In this document: in pieces, positions 45,920 through 54,671 of the stretch
Numbering within the stretch: the first letter of the stretch is position 1
How the letters are laid out: every line of letters begins with the position of its first letter
Source of the DNA: Phreatobacter stygius
Lineage (GTDB): Bacteria > Pseudomonadota > Alphaproteobacteria > Rhizobiales > Phreatobacteraceae
Length of the DNA: 64,000 nt
NCBI RefSeq assembly: GCF_005144885.1
Contig: NZ_CP039690.1
Location: 7,242,873-7,306,872 of the forward strand
Reading direction: 5' to 3'
Notes under the pieces: generated by a model
What the model saw: only the letters and a program-made list of their open reading frames with translations
What the model was told of the DNA's origin: nothing
Database searches by the model: none
Translations under genes and position numbers: made by a program

Positions 45920-46936
45920 TCAGCGCAAGCCGAAGCGGGCGATGACCGGGAAATGGTCCGAGCCGAGATCCGGGCCGCGCGCCACCTGCAGCGGCGTGAG
46001 GTCGCGCCCGGCGAAGATGTGATCGATCGCCAGGAACGGCCGCGGCGGATGCAGGCCGAAGACGCCGCGCCGGGTCGGAAAGCTCATCAGGCCGTGGGTC
46101 GCACGCGCCAGCGGCAGCACCGCCGCCAGCCGCCGGAAGGCAAACGAGCCGGGGGCCGAATTGAAGTCGCCGGCGACAAGCAGGCGCTGCGGCCGCGATG
46201 ACGCCAGATAGTCTTGCGCCAGCCAGTCGAACTGGATGGGCTGGCCAATGCCGGCCGGCTGCGGCCAGCCGAAATGGACGCCGACCACGCGCAACGGGTC
46301 CCTGCCCGGCAGCTGGACCGTCGCGGCGATCAGGTCGGGGCGGGTCCTCGCGCCCTTGTCGAAGAGCGGCCGCACCAGCTCGGGCTCGGACAGCGGATAG
46401 CGCGACAGCAGGGCCAGCGCGCCGTCCGGAGCATGGACATGCGGCAGGATGCGCGCCAGCTCCGCCACGGCCTTGCGGCCGCCAAGGCCGACCTCCTGCA
46501 GAACGATGACGTCGATGCCTTCATCCCTCACCCAGGCGGCGAGCCGCTCGGACGAAGTATGGTGTTTCAGCATGTTGTAGGTGGCGACCGTGACGGTGGT
46601 CGCCGCCGGCCCAGGCATTGCGGCGAGCGCCGCCGGTGGCCTGATATGTTCGGGGACGACAATGCGCCCCTGGGTAACCAGCACGATGGCCGAAAGCACC
46701 ACCGCGACGAGGCCGGCCCGGCGCCGGATCAGCAGGGCGGCCGGAACCAGGACCGCCAGCGCCGCGAGCAGGATCAGCGGCCGGAAATGATTGATGATGT
46801 CGAGCGGGGCATGGAACGCGCCGAATTCACCGGCCAGCGTCAGGCCAAACAGGCCGATGGCGCCAAGCGCCAGCAGCAGCCCGAAGAGATCGGCCAAGAC
46901 AGACAGGCCAGAAAAGACCGGGAACCGTGTTGTCAT
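45920..46936 (-). CDS. Endonuclease/exonuclease/phosphatase family protein, membrane-anchored
   Basis: A 338-residue protein. Three hydrophobic helices fill about residues 8-85, so the catalytic part faces the periplasm. The EEP fold has the ordered motifs TYNMLKHHTS, VIVLQEVG, VGVHFGWP, VAGDFNSAP, AIDHIFAG and GSDHFPVIARF, all catalytic residues apparently present. Members cleave nucleic acid or phosphoester substrates, but the substrate is unknown here. It converges on glnA; upstream on the same strand is a small membrane-protein gene. Confidence 0.88.
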   Translation of the reverse strand: MTTRFPVFSGLSVLADLFGLLLALGAIGLFGLTLAGEFGAFHAPLDIINHFRPLILLAALAVLVPAALLIRRRAGLVAVVLSAIVLVTQGRIVVPEHIRPPAALAAMPGPAATTVTVATYNMLKHHTSSERLAAWVRDEGIDVIVLQEVGLGGRKAVAELARILPHVHAPDGALALLSRYPLSEPELVRPLFDKGARTRPDLIAATVQLPGRDPLRVVGVHFGWPQPAGIGQPIQFDWLAQDYLASSRPQRLLVAGDFNSAPGSFAFRRLAAVLPLARATHGLMSFPTRRGVFGLHPPRPFLAIDHIFAGRDLTPLQVARGPDLGSDHFPVIARFGLR

Positions 46937-47014
46937 GCCTCCGTTGAAGCGGCCGCTCGCGGCTCATTCATGGCCGGATCGCGTCGAGACCCGGCCGCGC
47001 CGCTCGAGGTCGGT

Positions 47015-47227
47015 TCACAGCACCAGGAAAGCGACGGCGAGCGCGCCGGTGATGGCCCAGGCGCCGATCCGGCCGAAGGTCCAGGCCGAGGCGATCTCGT
47101 CGCCCGGCAGAACCAGCCGCGTTTCCTCCGGATCGATGCAGCCGAGCGCCAGGCCTGCGCGCTCCGCGGTACGCATCAGCCTGGCAAGGTCCGCCTCGAC
47201 TGTCTGGAACCCGAGAACCCGATCCAT
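47015..47227 (-). CDS. Small predicted membrane protein of unknown function
   Basis: A 70-residue protein: a polar N-terminus rich in acidic and basic residues (DRVLGFQTVEADLARLMRTAER, then IDPEETRLVLPGDEIA) and a single C-terminal hydrophobic helix (IGAWAITGALAVAFLVL) reaching the last residue. The ATG has GGGAG 9 bases upstream. It precedes the EEP-family gene on the same strand with a 78-bp gap. The same frame stays open far upstream but only as antisense to phoX. I do not recognise a family. Confidence 0.5.
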   Translation of the reverse strand: MDRVLGFQTVEADLARLMRTAERAGLALGCIDPEETRLVLPGDEIASAWTFGRIGAWAITGALAVAFLVL

Positions 47228-47461
47228 GACCCACTCCCAACGCAACACATACCCACCGTTGATGAGTATAGCTTGAAGCCCGTAAACGAGGCCTTTCGCT
47301 TCTGTTGGCCCCATCGCATAGCCAGCCCGCGTGTCCAGTCGATGACGCGGCGACGGCCAGAATGGGACGAAATGTTTCAACGGTTCCGGCGAAGCTGCGT
47401 CAGTCACCGGCTTGTCGCCGATCCCATGCAAATTTGAGGGTGACCCATTCTGGAGCAAGCC

Positions 47462-49510
47462 ATGATCGACAAAACCAGCGCAAACGACAGCCTGGCCGCC
47501 CAGGCCGACGCTTTGGCGGAAACCCCGCTCAACCGCTCGCAGCAGGCCGAGGAGGCCGAGAACGCCGGCACCAATCTCTCGGATAATCCGACCATCGGCG
47601 ACATCATTGCGGTGCGCTTCAACCGGCGCGACCTGATGAAGGGCATTCTCGGCGTCGGCGCGATCACCGCCACCGTCTCGCCGCTGGCGCTCGCCGTGGC
47701 CGAGGCCGCCGGCGCCAACACCACGCCCTCCTTCGCCTTCAACGAATTGTCGTCGGCCCCGACCGACCGGGCCGAGGTCGCCGCGGGTTATGACGCCAAT
47801 GTGCTGATCCGCTGGGGCGACCCGGTGCTGCCGGGCGCGCCGGCTTTCGACCCGCGGAACCAGACGGGGGCGGCTCAAAGCCGGCAGTTCGGCTACAACA
47901 ACGACTATCTCGGCTATATCCCCCTGCCCGGCGCGGCCAATCCGTCCCGCCATGGCCTGCTCTGCGTCAATCACGAATATACCAATGAGGAGCTGATGTT
48001 CCCCGGCATCGGCGTGCAGGACGCCCGCGCCGCGCAGCGCGGCGGCATACCCTTCGCCAAGATGACCGCGGAACTCGCCAGCATCGAGATGATGGCCCAT
48101 GGCGGCTCGGTCCTGGAAATCCGCCGCGACGGCGAACATTGGGCGGTGGTTGCCGACAGCCGCTACGCCCGGCGCATCACCGCCGAGACCGAGATGGAGA
48201 TCACCGGACCGGCCGCCGGCCATCCGCGCATGCGCACCGGTTATGATCCCGAGGGCCGCAAGGTGCGCGGCATGATCAACAATTGTGCCGGCGGCCGCAC
48301 GCCCTGGGGCACCTGGGTGACCTGCGAGGAGAACGTCAACGGCTATTTCTCCGGCACGCTCGGCGAGGACCATCCGGAATACCGCAACTACCGCCGCATG
48401 GGCATTCCCGGCCGCTGGCAGAACTGGGCCGACTATCACCAGCGCTTCGACGTCAACAAGGAGCCGAACGAGGCCAACCGCTTCGGCTGGGTGGTCGAGA
48501 TCGACCCGTTCGATCCCAATTCCGTGCCGAAGAAGCGCACCGCGATCGGCCGCTTCAAGCACGAGGGTGCCGCCGGCATCACCGCCCGCGACGGCCAATA
48601 TGTCATCTATGCCGGCGACGACGAGCGCTTCGACTACGTCTACAAATTCGTCACCGCGGGCAAGGTCTCGGGCAATCGCGCCGAGGACATGAACCTCTTG
48701 GAGACCGGCACGCTGCATGTCGCACGCTACAATGTCGACGGCACCGGCGACTGGCTGCCGCTGGTCCATGGCCAGGGCCCGCTGACCGCCGAAAACGGCT
48801 TTGCCTCCCAGGCCGACGTGGTGATCGAGGCGCGGCGCGCCTCCGACCTGCTCGGCGCCACCCGCATGGACCGCCCCGAGGATGTCGAGGCCAATCCGAA
48901 GACCGACAAGGTCTATGTCATGCTGACCAACAACATCAGACGCACCGGCGACCAGGTGAACGCCGCCAATCCGCGCTCCGACAACCGTTTCGGCCACATC
49001 GTCGAGATGTTGCCCGAGGGCCGCGACCACGCCGCCTTGAAGTTCACCTGGGACATCCTGGTGCGCTGCGGCGATCCGTCGGTGGCCGCCGTCGGCGCCA
49101 CCTTCAACGCCAACACCACCAAGGACGGCTGGTTCGGCATGCCCGACAATTGCGCCATCGATTCCGAGGGGCGGCTGTGGGTTGCCACCGACGGCAACAT
49201 GCCGTCCAAGACCGGCCGCAATGACGGCATCTGGGCGATGGAGACCGAGGGTCCGGCGCGCGGCACCTCGAAACTGTTCTTCAAGGTGCCGATGGGCGCG
49301 GAAATGTGCGGGCCGGAATTTACCCCCGACGGCGAGACCTTCTTCGTCGCCATCCAGCATCCCGGCGAAGCCGACGACGAGAACCCGCGCGCCGAACCGG
49401 CAACCTTCGAGAACCCGTCGACCCGCTGGCCCGACTTCAAGCCGGACATGCCGCCGCGCCCGGCGATCGTGGCGATCACCAAAAAGGGCGGCGGCAAGAT
49501 CGCGGTTTGA
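47462..49510 (+). CDS. phoX: PhoX-family alkaline phosphatase, Tat-exported
   Basis: A periplasmic phosphatase (PhoX, DUF839) of 682 residues; known PhoX enzymes use Ca2+ and Fe and release phosphate from organic esters. The Tat motif FNRRDLMKG is at residues 53-61 with an unusually long polar N-terminal stretch. The core has HGLLCVNHEYTNEELM, NNCAGGRTPWGTWVTCEENVNGYF, RFKHEGAA, YAGDDERFDYVYKF and, near the end, FGMPDNCAIDSEGRLWVATDG, which fit the beta-propeller active-site set. I saw no good Pho box upstream. Confidence 0.93.
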   Translation: MIDKTSANDSLAAQADALAETPLNRSQQAEEAENAGTNLSDNPTIGDIIAVRFNRRDLMKGILGVGAITATVSPLALAVAEAAGANTTPSFAFNELSSAPTDRAEVAAGYDANVLIRWGDPVLPGAPAFDPRNQTGAAQSRQFGYNNDYLGYIPLPGAANPSRHGLLCVNHEYTNEELMFPGIGVQDARAAQRGGIPFAKMTAELASIEMMAHGGSVLEIRRDGEHWAVVADSRYARRITAETEMEITGPAAGHPRMRTGYDPEGRKVRGMINNCAGGRTPWGTWVTCEENVNGYFSGTLGEDHPEYRNYRRMGIPGRWQNWADYHQRFDVNKEPNEANRFGWVVEIDPFDPNSVPKKRTAIGRFKHEGAAGITARDGQYVIYAGDDERFDYVYKFVTAGKVSGNRAEDMNLLETGTLHVARYNVDGTGDWLPLVHGQGPLTAENGFASQADVVIEARRASDLLGATRMDRPEDVEANPKTDKVYVMLTNNIRRTGDQVNAANPRSDNRFGHIVEMLPEGRDHAALKFTWDILVRCGDPSVAAVGATFNANTTKDGWFGMPDNCAIDSEGRLWVATDGNMPSKTGRNDGIWAMETEGPARGTSKLFFKVPMGAEMCGPEFTPDGETFFVAIQHPGEADDENPRAEPATFENPSTRWPDFKPDMPPRPAIVAITKKGGGKIAV

Positions 49511-49525
49511 ACGATCGCGGTCTGA

Positions 49526-50344
49526 TCAGACAAGCGACAGCGCGGCGCGGGTGAGCAAACCATCCGCGCCGCGCAATTCGTCGAGCACCGAGAAGTGATC
49601 GGCGCCGGCAACCGCGATCAACGGACCTGGCGCGCCGGCGCGCTGACGCGCGGCATGAAAGCCGACGGAATTGGCCACCAGTTGGGGCAGTTCCTCGCCG
49701 CCATAGGCGATGGCGAGCGGCTTCATCACCGCCGGCCGGCGCATCGGCGAGAGATCGGCGACCTCGATCATGGTCAGCTTCAGCTTCTCGTCGAGATAGG
49801 TGTCGCACAGCGGCGCCAGTTCGAACACGCCTGAAATGGCCAGGCCCGCGGCAACGGCGGGGTGGTCGAGCGCCAGCGCCGCCAGATGCCCGCCGGCCGA
49901 CCAGCCCGAGACGATGAGCGGCCCGCCGACGCCCTGCGCCGGCCCCTCATCCGCCAGCCAGTCGAGCGCTGCCCCACATTCGGCCACGATGTCGCTGAGC
50001 GATGCCTCCGGCGCCAGCGTGTAGCCCGGGATCGCCACCGACCAGCCATGCGCCGCCACGCCCTCGCCCAGCACCGCGAACATCTCGCGGGAATTCCTCT
50101 GCCAATAGCCGCCGTGGAAATAGACAAGACAGGGCGCCTGCGGGTCATGGCCGGGAAACAGGTCGAGCCTGGTCCGTTCGCGCCGGCCGAAGGGCAGGTC
50201 CATGGTGGCCGGGTGACGGGCGCGGATGTCAGCCGATTGCCGGGTCCAGACGGCGAATTTTTCGGTCCATGACGGCACCGCCGCACCGTTGTTATAGGCC
50301 GCGTCGCGTTCGGCTTGAGGCACGGGCGAGACGTCGATCGGCAT
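49526..50344 (-). CDS. Alpha/beta hydrolase (kynurenine-formamidase-like esterase)
   Basis: A 272-residue serine hydrolase. The oxyanion motif CLVYFHGGYWQ and nucleophile elbow SGWSAGGHLA are clear, and the catalytic His is in GADHFSVLDEL. The HGGYW form is typical of arylformamidase-like esterases. No tryptophan-degradation genes are nearby, so the substrate is uncertain. The neighbouring minus-strand gene begins 18 bp upstream of this start, so they may share a transcript. Confidence 0.85.
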   Translation of the reverse strand: MPIDVSPVPQAERDAAYNNGAAVPSWTEKFAVWTRQSADIRARHPATMDLPFGRRERTRLDLFPGHDPQAPCLVYFHGGYWQRNSREMFAVLGEGVAAHGWSVAIPGYTLAPEASLSDIVAECGAALDWLADEGPAQGVGGPLIVSGWSAGGHLAALALDHPAVAAGLAISGVFELAPLCDTYLDEKLKLTMIEVADLSPMRRPAVMKPLAIAYGGEELPQLVANSVGFHAARQRAGAPGPLIAVAGADHFSVLDELRGADGLLTRAALSLV

Positions 50345-50362
50345 GCGAAACTCCTCAGACCG

Positions 50363-50860
50363 TCAGCGCGGCAGTTCGATCAGGAGCTCGGCGACATCCC
50401 TGACGTGGCGGGGGCCGGGCCTGAGATCGGCGAAGGCGCGCAGACTGAAGACGCCCTCGCGCGCGCTGTTCGGCCGGCCGTTCTCGCCGGTGATGACGAA
50501 GACGCGCCGGCCGCCCGACGTGTTGAACAATTCGCCCCAGCTGAAGCTGGCGCGATAGCCGTCGCGCGCCACCACGATGACGGTTGCCGCCCGCACGCCG
50601 TGCCGGTCGAGCCGCTCGATGCCGTTCGCCTCCAGCAGTTTGGCCAGTTCGACGCCGCGATAGACGATGTCGATGCGCTCGCGCCCGGTCGGCGTGGTCA
50701 CCTCGCGGCTGTCGATCACCTCCGATGTGCCGAGCTTTTCGAGCGTGGCGAGGTCGAGCGTCACCGCCGCGTCCGGCAGCCCGCGAATGGTCAGCGTCTG
50801 GGCCTGGACCGCCGCCGGCAGCGCCAGCGACACGAGGATGAACAGGAGAAATCGCCGCAT
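50363..50860 (-). CDS. Exported molybdopterin-oxidoreductase-like (SuoX-fold) small protein
   Basis: A 165-residue protein with a signal peptide (RRFLLFILVSLALPAAVQA, cut near AQ). The mature part resembles the small periplasmic domain of the Oxidored_molyb family: LTIRGLPDAAVTLDLATLEKLG, YRGVELAKLLEANGI, VVARDGYRASFSWGELF and a final DLRPGPRHVRDVAELLIEL. It has no cysteine in the mature part, so it lacks the normal molybdenum ligand. The start at 50860 (MRRFLL) was chosen for GGAG upstream and a good signal peptide. Role unknown. Confidence 0.75.
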   Translation of the reverse strand: MRRFLLFILVSLALPAAVQAQTLTIRGLPDAAVTLDLATLEKLGTSEVIDSREVTTPTGRERIDIVYRGVELAKLLEANGIERLDRHGVRAATVIVVARDGYRASFSWGELFNTSGGRRVFVITGENGRPNSAREGVFSLRAFADLRPGPRHVRDVAELLIELPR

Positions 50861-51010
50861 TGCGATCAGGCTCCGAACCAGGGAACAATGCGCCGCGTCG
50901 CGCGCTTGATGAGCCAATGCCGGCCCGGCGGGGCGCCGATGGCGTGCAGGATCATGCCGGACGGCGGTTCCGCCGACAAGGAAACAGGCAAGGGAACAAG
51001 GAACACCATC

Positions 51011-51397
51011 ATGTCAGCCAAGCCGTTTCAGCCAGCCGATCATTCCACCGTCTCCGCCTATATGATGGCCAGCGATGCCCGGCAGGTCATCGATTTCATT
51101 GCCGATGTCTTCGACGGCAAGACGCTGATGCGCATTGCCCGCGACGACGGCAGCGTCATGCATTCTTCCATCGGCATCGGCGATTCGGTCGTCATGATCG
51201 CCGACGCCACGAAGGACTACCCCGCCTTCCCGGTCTGGCTGCATGTCTATGTGGCCGATGTCGACGCCACCTATCGGACCGCTCTGGCCAAGGGCGCGAC
51301 CTCGGTCCAGGAGCCCTCGGCCAAGGGCGACGGCGACCGCCGCGGCGGCTTCATGGACCCGATCGGCAATACCTGGTGGATCGCCACGCCGGAGTGA
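51011..51397 (+). CDS. VOC-family (glyoxalase/bleomycin-resistance-like) protein
   Basis: A 128-residue protein with the double beta-alpha-beta-beta-beta fold: VSAYMMASDARQVIDFIADVFDGKTLMRIARDDGSVMHSSIGIGDSVVMIAD, then HVYVADVDATYRTALAKGATSVQEP and the end GGFMDPIGNTWWIAT. This YdcC/PhnB-like pattern usually binds a metal with a His/Glu set. Substrate unknown. The ATG at 51011 has AAGGA upstream. It converges on rpsI, sharing a terminator. Confidence 0.87.
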   Translation: MSAKPFQPADHSTVSAYMMASDARQVIDFIADVFDGKTLMRIARDDGSVMHSSIGIGDSVVMIADATKDYPAFPVWLHVYVADVDATYRTALAKGATSVQEPSAKGDGDRRGGFMDPIGNTWWIATPE

Positions 51398-51476
51398 GGG
51401 CGAAGTCCGGCGCCCTGCCCGCCGGTCGGCCGGCTGTTCGAGCGCCAGCCCGGTCGCTCTCACCGCGCCATAAAGA

Positions 51477-51503
51477 AAAAGCCGGGCGCGAGGCCCGGCT
51501 TTT
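51477..51503. terminator. Bidirectional intrinsic terminator
   Basis: An 11-bp perfect stem with A/T outer pairs (51477-51487 with 51493-51503) and a 5-nt loop. It has T-runs on both strands (TTTT on plus, TTTTTCTTTA on minus) and serves the VOC gene and rpsI. Confidence 0.93.
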
Positions 51504-51531
51504 CCAAATCCTTGAGGTCTGAAAGACCCGA

Positions 51532-52008
51532 TCAGCGCTTCGAGAACTGGAAGCTGCGGCGGGCTTTGGCCTTGCCGTACTTCTTGCGCTCGACCACGCG
51601 GCTGTCGCGGGTCAGGAAGCCTTCCTTCTTGAGCACGCCGCGCAGGTCCGGCTCGTAAAGCGTCAGAGCCTTGGAAATGCCGTGGCGCACCGCGCCGGCC
51701 TGGCCCGAAAGTCCGCCGCCGGCCACCGTCACGTTGATGTCGTACTGGGTGTCGCGGTTGGCGAGCACCAGCGGCTGCTTGAGGATCATGCGCAGCACGG
51801 GGCGTGCGAAATAGACCTCGAGCGAACGCTCGTTGACGGTGATCGTGCCCTTGCCCGGCTTGACCCAGACGCGGGCGACCGCGTTCTTGCGCTTGCCGGT
51901 GGCATAGGCGCGGCCCTGCTTGTCGAGCTTCTGGACATGCTTCGGCGCCTCGGAGGCAGCCGGCTTGAGGGACGCGAGGCCCTCGAGAGACGAAACGGTC
52001 TCGGCCAT
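51532..52008 (-). CDS. rpsI: 30S ribosomal protein S9
   Basis: A 158-residue S9/uS9. The N-terminal extension of about 25 residues is common in alphaproteobacteria. The core [26 protein letters not shown], the loop [21 protein letters not shown] and the C-terminal tail [17 protein letters not shown], which reaches the decoding site, are intact. It is the second gene of the rplM-rpsI operon, with a 2-bp gap. Confidence 0.98.
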   Translation of the reverse strand: MAETVSSLEGLASLKPAASEAPKHVQKLDKQGRAYATGKRKNAVARVWVKPGKGTITVNERSLEVYFARPVLRMILKQPLVLANRDTQYDINVTVAGGGLSGQAGAVRHGISKALTLYEPDLRGVLKKEGFLTRDSRVVERKKYGKAKARRSFQFSKR

Positions 52009-52010
52009 CG

Positions 52011-52472
52011 TCAGATCCTCACATTCTTCGAGTTCATGACGCCGACGTCGAGCGTGACCGGCGACTGCGCCTCATGCGGGTGCTTGTCGCCGCCATAGAC
52101 GCGCAGGTTCGACATCTGCTGGCGACCGAGGGGACCGCGCGGAATCATGCGCTCGACGGCCTTCTCGATGATCCGCTCCGGGAAACGGCCGTCGCGGATG
52201 GTCTTGGCGATCCGCTCCTTGATGCCGCCGGGATAACCGGTGTGGTGGTAGTAGGCCTTCTGGTCCCACTTGCGGCCGGTGAGCACCACCTTCTCCGCAT
52301 TGATGATGATGATATTGTCACCGCAATCGACATGGGGGGTGTAGCTGGCCTTGTGCTTGCCGCGCAGGCGCATCGCCACGATCGTCGCGAGGCGGCCCAC
52401 AACCAGGCCTTTCGCGTCGATCAGGACCCACTTCTTGTCGACCTCGGCCGGCTTGGCCACGTAGGTCTTCAT
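52011..52472 (-). CDS. rplM: 50S ribosomal protein L13
   Basis: A 153-residue L13/uL13. Standard motifs: [62 protein letters not shown] and [20 protein letters not shown]. The ATG at 52472 ([10 protein letters not shown]) is the family start; 37 extra in-frame residues upstream are not. First gene of rplM-rpsI; the promoter should lie in 52473-52657. Confidence 0.98.
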   Translation of the reverse strand: MKTYVAKPAEVDKKWVLIDAKGLVVGRLATIVAMRLRGKHKASYTPHVDCGDNIIIINAEKVVLTGRKWDQKAYYHHTGYPGGIKERIAKTIRDGRFPERIIEKAVERMIPRGPLGRQQMSNLRVYGGDKHPHEAQSPVTLDVGVMNSKNVRI

Positions 52473-52657
52473 GATGGTCTCATCCGAACAAGAGGAAATT
52501 CGAACGCCGGGACACGAGATCCCGGCGCGATGGGCAAGGCTATAAGCGAGGCGGCGCAGCGCGTCAATGCGCGATCCTGGCAATTTATTGAGCTATTTCA
52601 ACTGTTTATAAAAATGGTATTTCAATACCTTTGATTTAAGCGCGAAATTGCAAGCGC

Positions 52658-53098
52658 TTAGCCGTCGGACCGTTCCTGCGGGATGGCGTAGGTGCCGGTG
52701 ACATGGGCGACCATCTCCGCGTCGCCCTCCGAATAGATCGCAACCTCGCCGACCGCCAGCCGGCGGCCGAGCCGCATCAGCTTGGTCTCGGCGATCAGGT
52801 CGCGCGGCGCGGGCTTGCGCAGGAAGTTGATGTTGAGATTGGTGGTCACCGCCATGGCCACCGGCCCGACGGAGGCGAGGATGGCGACATAGAGCCCGAC
52901 ATCGGCGAGCGTCATCATGGTCGGGCCGGAGATCGTGCCACCGGGCCTGAGATGGCGCTCGTCGAAACGGCAGCGCATGACGCATTCGCGATAGCCGAGC
53001 GAAACGATCGTATAGAGGCTGTCGGCGGTGAACACCTGCGGGAAGTCGCGCGCCAGGAAGGCGTCCAGCTGCGGGATGGACATGACGGCATGGGACAT
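52658..53098 (-). CDS. PaaI-family thioesterase (hot-dog fold)
   Basis: A 146-residue hot-dog-fold protein. The central helix motif is RPGGTISGPTMMTLADVGLYVAI, with the conserved Asp of PaaI/4-hydroxybenzoyl-CoA-type enzymes, followed by TNLNINFLRKPAPRDLIAETKL. It is likely to hydrolyse an acyl-CoA. It is divergent from the crotonase gene by about 100 bp; a shared acyl-CoA role with the crotonase and CoA-binding genes is plausible but inferred. The start may alternatively be at 53083. Confidence 0.87.
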   Translation of the reverse strand: MSHAVMSIPQLDAFLARDFPQVFTADSLYTIVSLGYRECVMRCRFDERHLRPGGTISGPTMMTLADVGLYVAILASVGPVAMAVTTNLNINFLRKPAPRDLIAETKLMRLGRRLAVGEVAIYSEGDAEMVAHVTGTYAIPQERSDG

Positions 53099-53200
53099 CG
53101 ACGTTTCTGCTCCGGCAGGGCTGCCGACCGGCAGCTCTCTTGAAGCCGGAACGATAGCGGGCCAATTTGAGCCTGGCACCCCCGCGAAAGGCAGATGGTC

Positions 53201-54022
53201 ATGAATGCTCCCGCGCCCCAGCCTCTCGAGGCGACGACCATCCTCGAACGCCACGACGAAGGCGGCGTCACCACGCTGACGCTGAACGATCCCACGAGCC
53301 GCAACAGCCTGTCGGAGGCCATGCTGACGGCCTTGTCCGAGGCGCTGAAGGCGATCGCGGCGGATCGTTCGGTGCGCGCCGTGGTGCTCGCCGCCAAGGG
53401 GCCGGTCTTTTCCTCGGGCCATAATCTCAAGGAAATGACGGCGCGGCGCGCCGACGCCGATCGCGGCCGCGCCTATTTCACCGACATTCTGGATCGCTGC
53501 TCGGCTGTCATGCAGCAGATCGTCACCCTGCCCCAGCCGGTCGTCGCGGCGGTTCAGGCCACGGCGACCGCCGCCGGCTGCCAGCTCGTGGCGAGCTGCG
53601 ATCTCGCGGTCGCCTCGAGCGCCGCGCGCTTCTGCACGCCCGGCGTCAATTTCGGGCTGTTCTGCTCGACCCCGATGGTGGCGCTGTCGCGCAACGTGAC
53701 GCGCAAGCACGCCATGGAAATGCTGCTGCTCGGCGAGCTCGTCAGCGCCGATGAGGCGTTTCGCATGGGTCTGGTCAACCGGGTCGTCCCGCCGGGCGAG
53801 GAGCTCGGCGCGGCCCAGGTTTTCGCGCGCGTCATCGCGTCGAAATCCACGCTCACCGTCAAGATCGGCAAAAAGGCCTTCTACGAACAGCTGGAAATGG
53901 GCCTCGCCGACGCCTATCGACATGCCAGCGCCGTCATGGTCGACAACATGCTGGCCCGCGACGCCGAAGAAGGCATCGGTGCGCTCCTCGGCAAGCGCCA
54001 GCCGCGCTGGGAGGACAAGTGA
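53201..54022 (+). CDS. Enoyl-CoA hydratase/isomerase family protein (crotonase)
   Basis: A 273-residue crotonase. The oxyanion-hole segments are PVFSSGHNLKEM and VQATATAAGCQLVASCDLAVAS, the latter normally GG/AG-x-G; the acid/base glutamates common in hydratases are not evident near GVNFGLFCSTPM, so isomerase or other chemistry is possible. The ATG at 53201 has AAAGG 9 bases upstream; one 6 bp earlier is also in frame. Overlaps the next gene by 4 bp. Confidence 0.86.
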   Translation: MNAPAPQPLEATTILERHDEGGVTTLTLNDPTSRNSLSEAMLTALSEALKAIAADRSVRAVVLAAKGPVFSSGHNLKEMTARRADADRGRAYFTDILDRCSAVMQQIVTLPQPVVAAVQATATAAGCQLVASCDLAVASSAARFCTPGVNFGLFCSTPMVALSRNVTRKHAMEMLLLGELVSADEAFRMGLVNRVVPPGEELGAAQVFARVIASKSTLTVKIGKKAFYEQLEMGLADAYRHASAVMVDNMLARDAEEGIGALLGKRQPRWEDK

Positions 54023-54570
54023 ATCACGATGACTATTCCAATGGCTATATCCGCGGCATCCTGTCGTCGGTGAAGGTCATCGCCATGGTCGGCGCCTCGG
54101 CCAACGAGGTCCGGCCGAGCTATTTCGTGCTGAAATACCTGCTTGACCGCGGCTATCGCGTCCATCCGGTCAACCCTGTTCTCGCCGGCCGGGAGATCCT
54201 CGGCCGCACCGTCTACGGTTCGCTGGCCGACGTGCCCGGGGCCATCGACATGGTCGACATCTTCCGCAATGCGGAGGCTGCCGGCGCGGTCGTCGACGAG
54301 GCGCTGAAGCTCGAGCCGAAACCCCAGGTCATCTGGATGCAGCTGACCGTGCGCAACGACGCGGCCGCGGCGCGCGCCGAAGCGGCCGGCCTGAAGGTGG
54401 TGATGAACCGCTGCCCGAAGATCGAGCTTGGCCGGCTGTCGTCGGAGATCGCCTGGATGGGCGTCAATTCACGCACCCTCTCGTCCAAGCGCGCGCCGCA
54501 ACTGAAACAGGGCAAATTCCAGAAGCTCGGCCTCAGGCCAACCTTCGGCGGCTCCGGCGGGGACGAGTGA
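54019..54570 (+). CDS. CoA-binding Rossmann-fold protein (YccU-like)
   Basis: A 183-residue protein with the CoA-binding domain pattern: VKVIAMVGASANEVRPSYFVLKYLLDRGYRVHPVNPVLAGREILGRTVYGSLADVP, and QVIWMQLTVRNDAAAARAEAAGLKVVMNRCPKIE. This resembles the small CoA_binding_2 proteins. It starts at a GTG inside the stop of the crotonase gene (GTGA), so the two are co-translated and are probably functionally linked to acyl-CoA metabolism. Specific function unknown. Confidence 0.88.
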   Translation: MNHDDYSNGYIRGILSSVKVIAMVGASANEVRPSYFVLKYLLDRGYRVHPVNPVLAGREILGRTVYGSLADVPGAIDMVDIFRNAEAAGAVVDEALKLEPKPQVIWMQLTVRNDAAAARAEAAGLKVVMNRCPKIELGRLSSEIAWMGVNSRTLSSKRAPQLKQGKFQKLGLRPTFGGSGGDE

Positions 54571-54603
54571 TCTTCCCCACTTCGCCTTGACGCCTTCGCC
54601 CAT

Positions 54604-54621
54604 CGTTCGATAAATCGAACG
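54604..54621. promoter_or_regulatory. Perfect 8-bp inverted repeat upstream of metY-like gene
   Basis: CGTTCGAT-AA-ATCGAACG, a perfect dyad of 18 bp located 51 bp before the ATG at 54672, followed by another CGTTCG at 54625. It could be an operator or a small hairpin. No SAM-riboswitch signature was seen. Confidence 0.55.
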
Positions 54622-54671
54622 CAACGTTCGTCATTCGCGCCAGATCAAGGCCGACCCTCCAGGAGGAAACC

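Noticed and set aside
47228-47461. Pho box before phoX
   Set aside because: Only weak partial matches (for example CGTCAGTCAC) with wrong spacing; not enough to call.
54571-54671. SAM-II riboswitch upstream of the metY-like gene
   Set aside because: The expected pseudoknot motif could not be found in the 101-bp leader; only the CGTTCGAT dyad is present.
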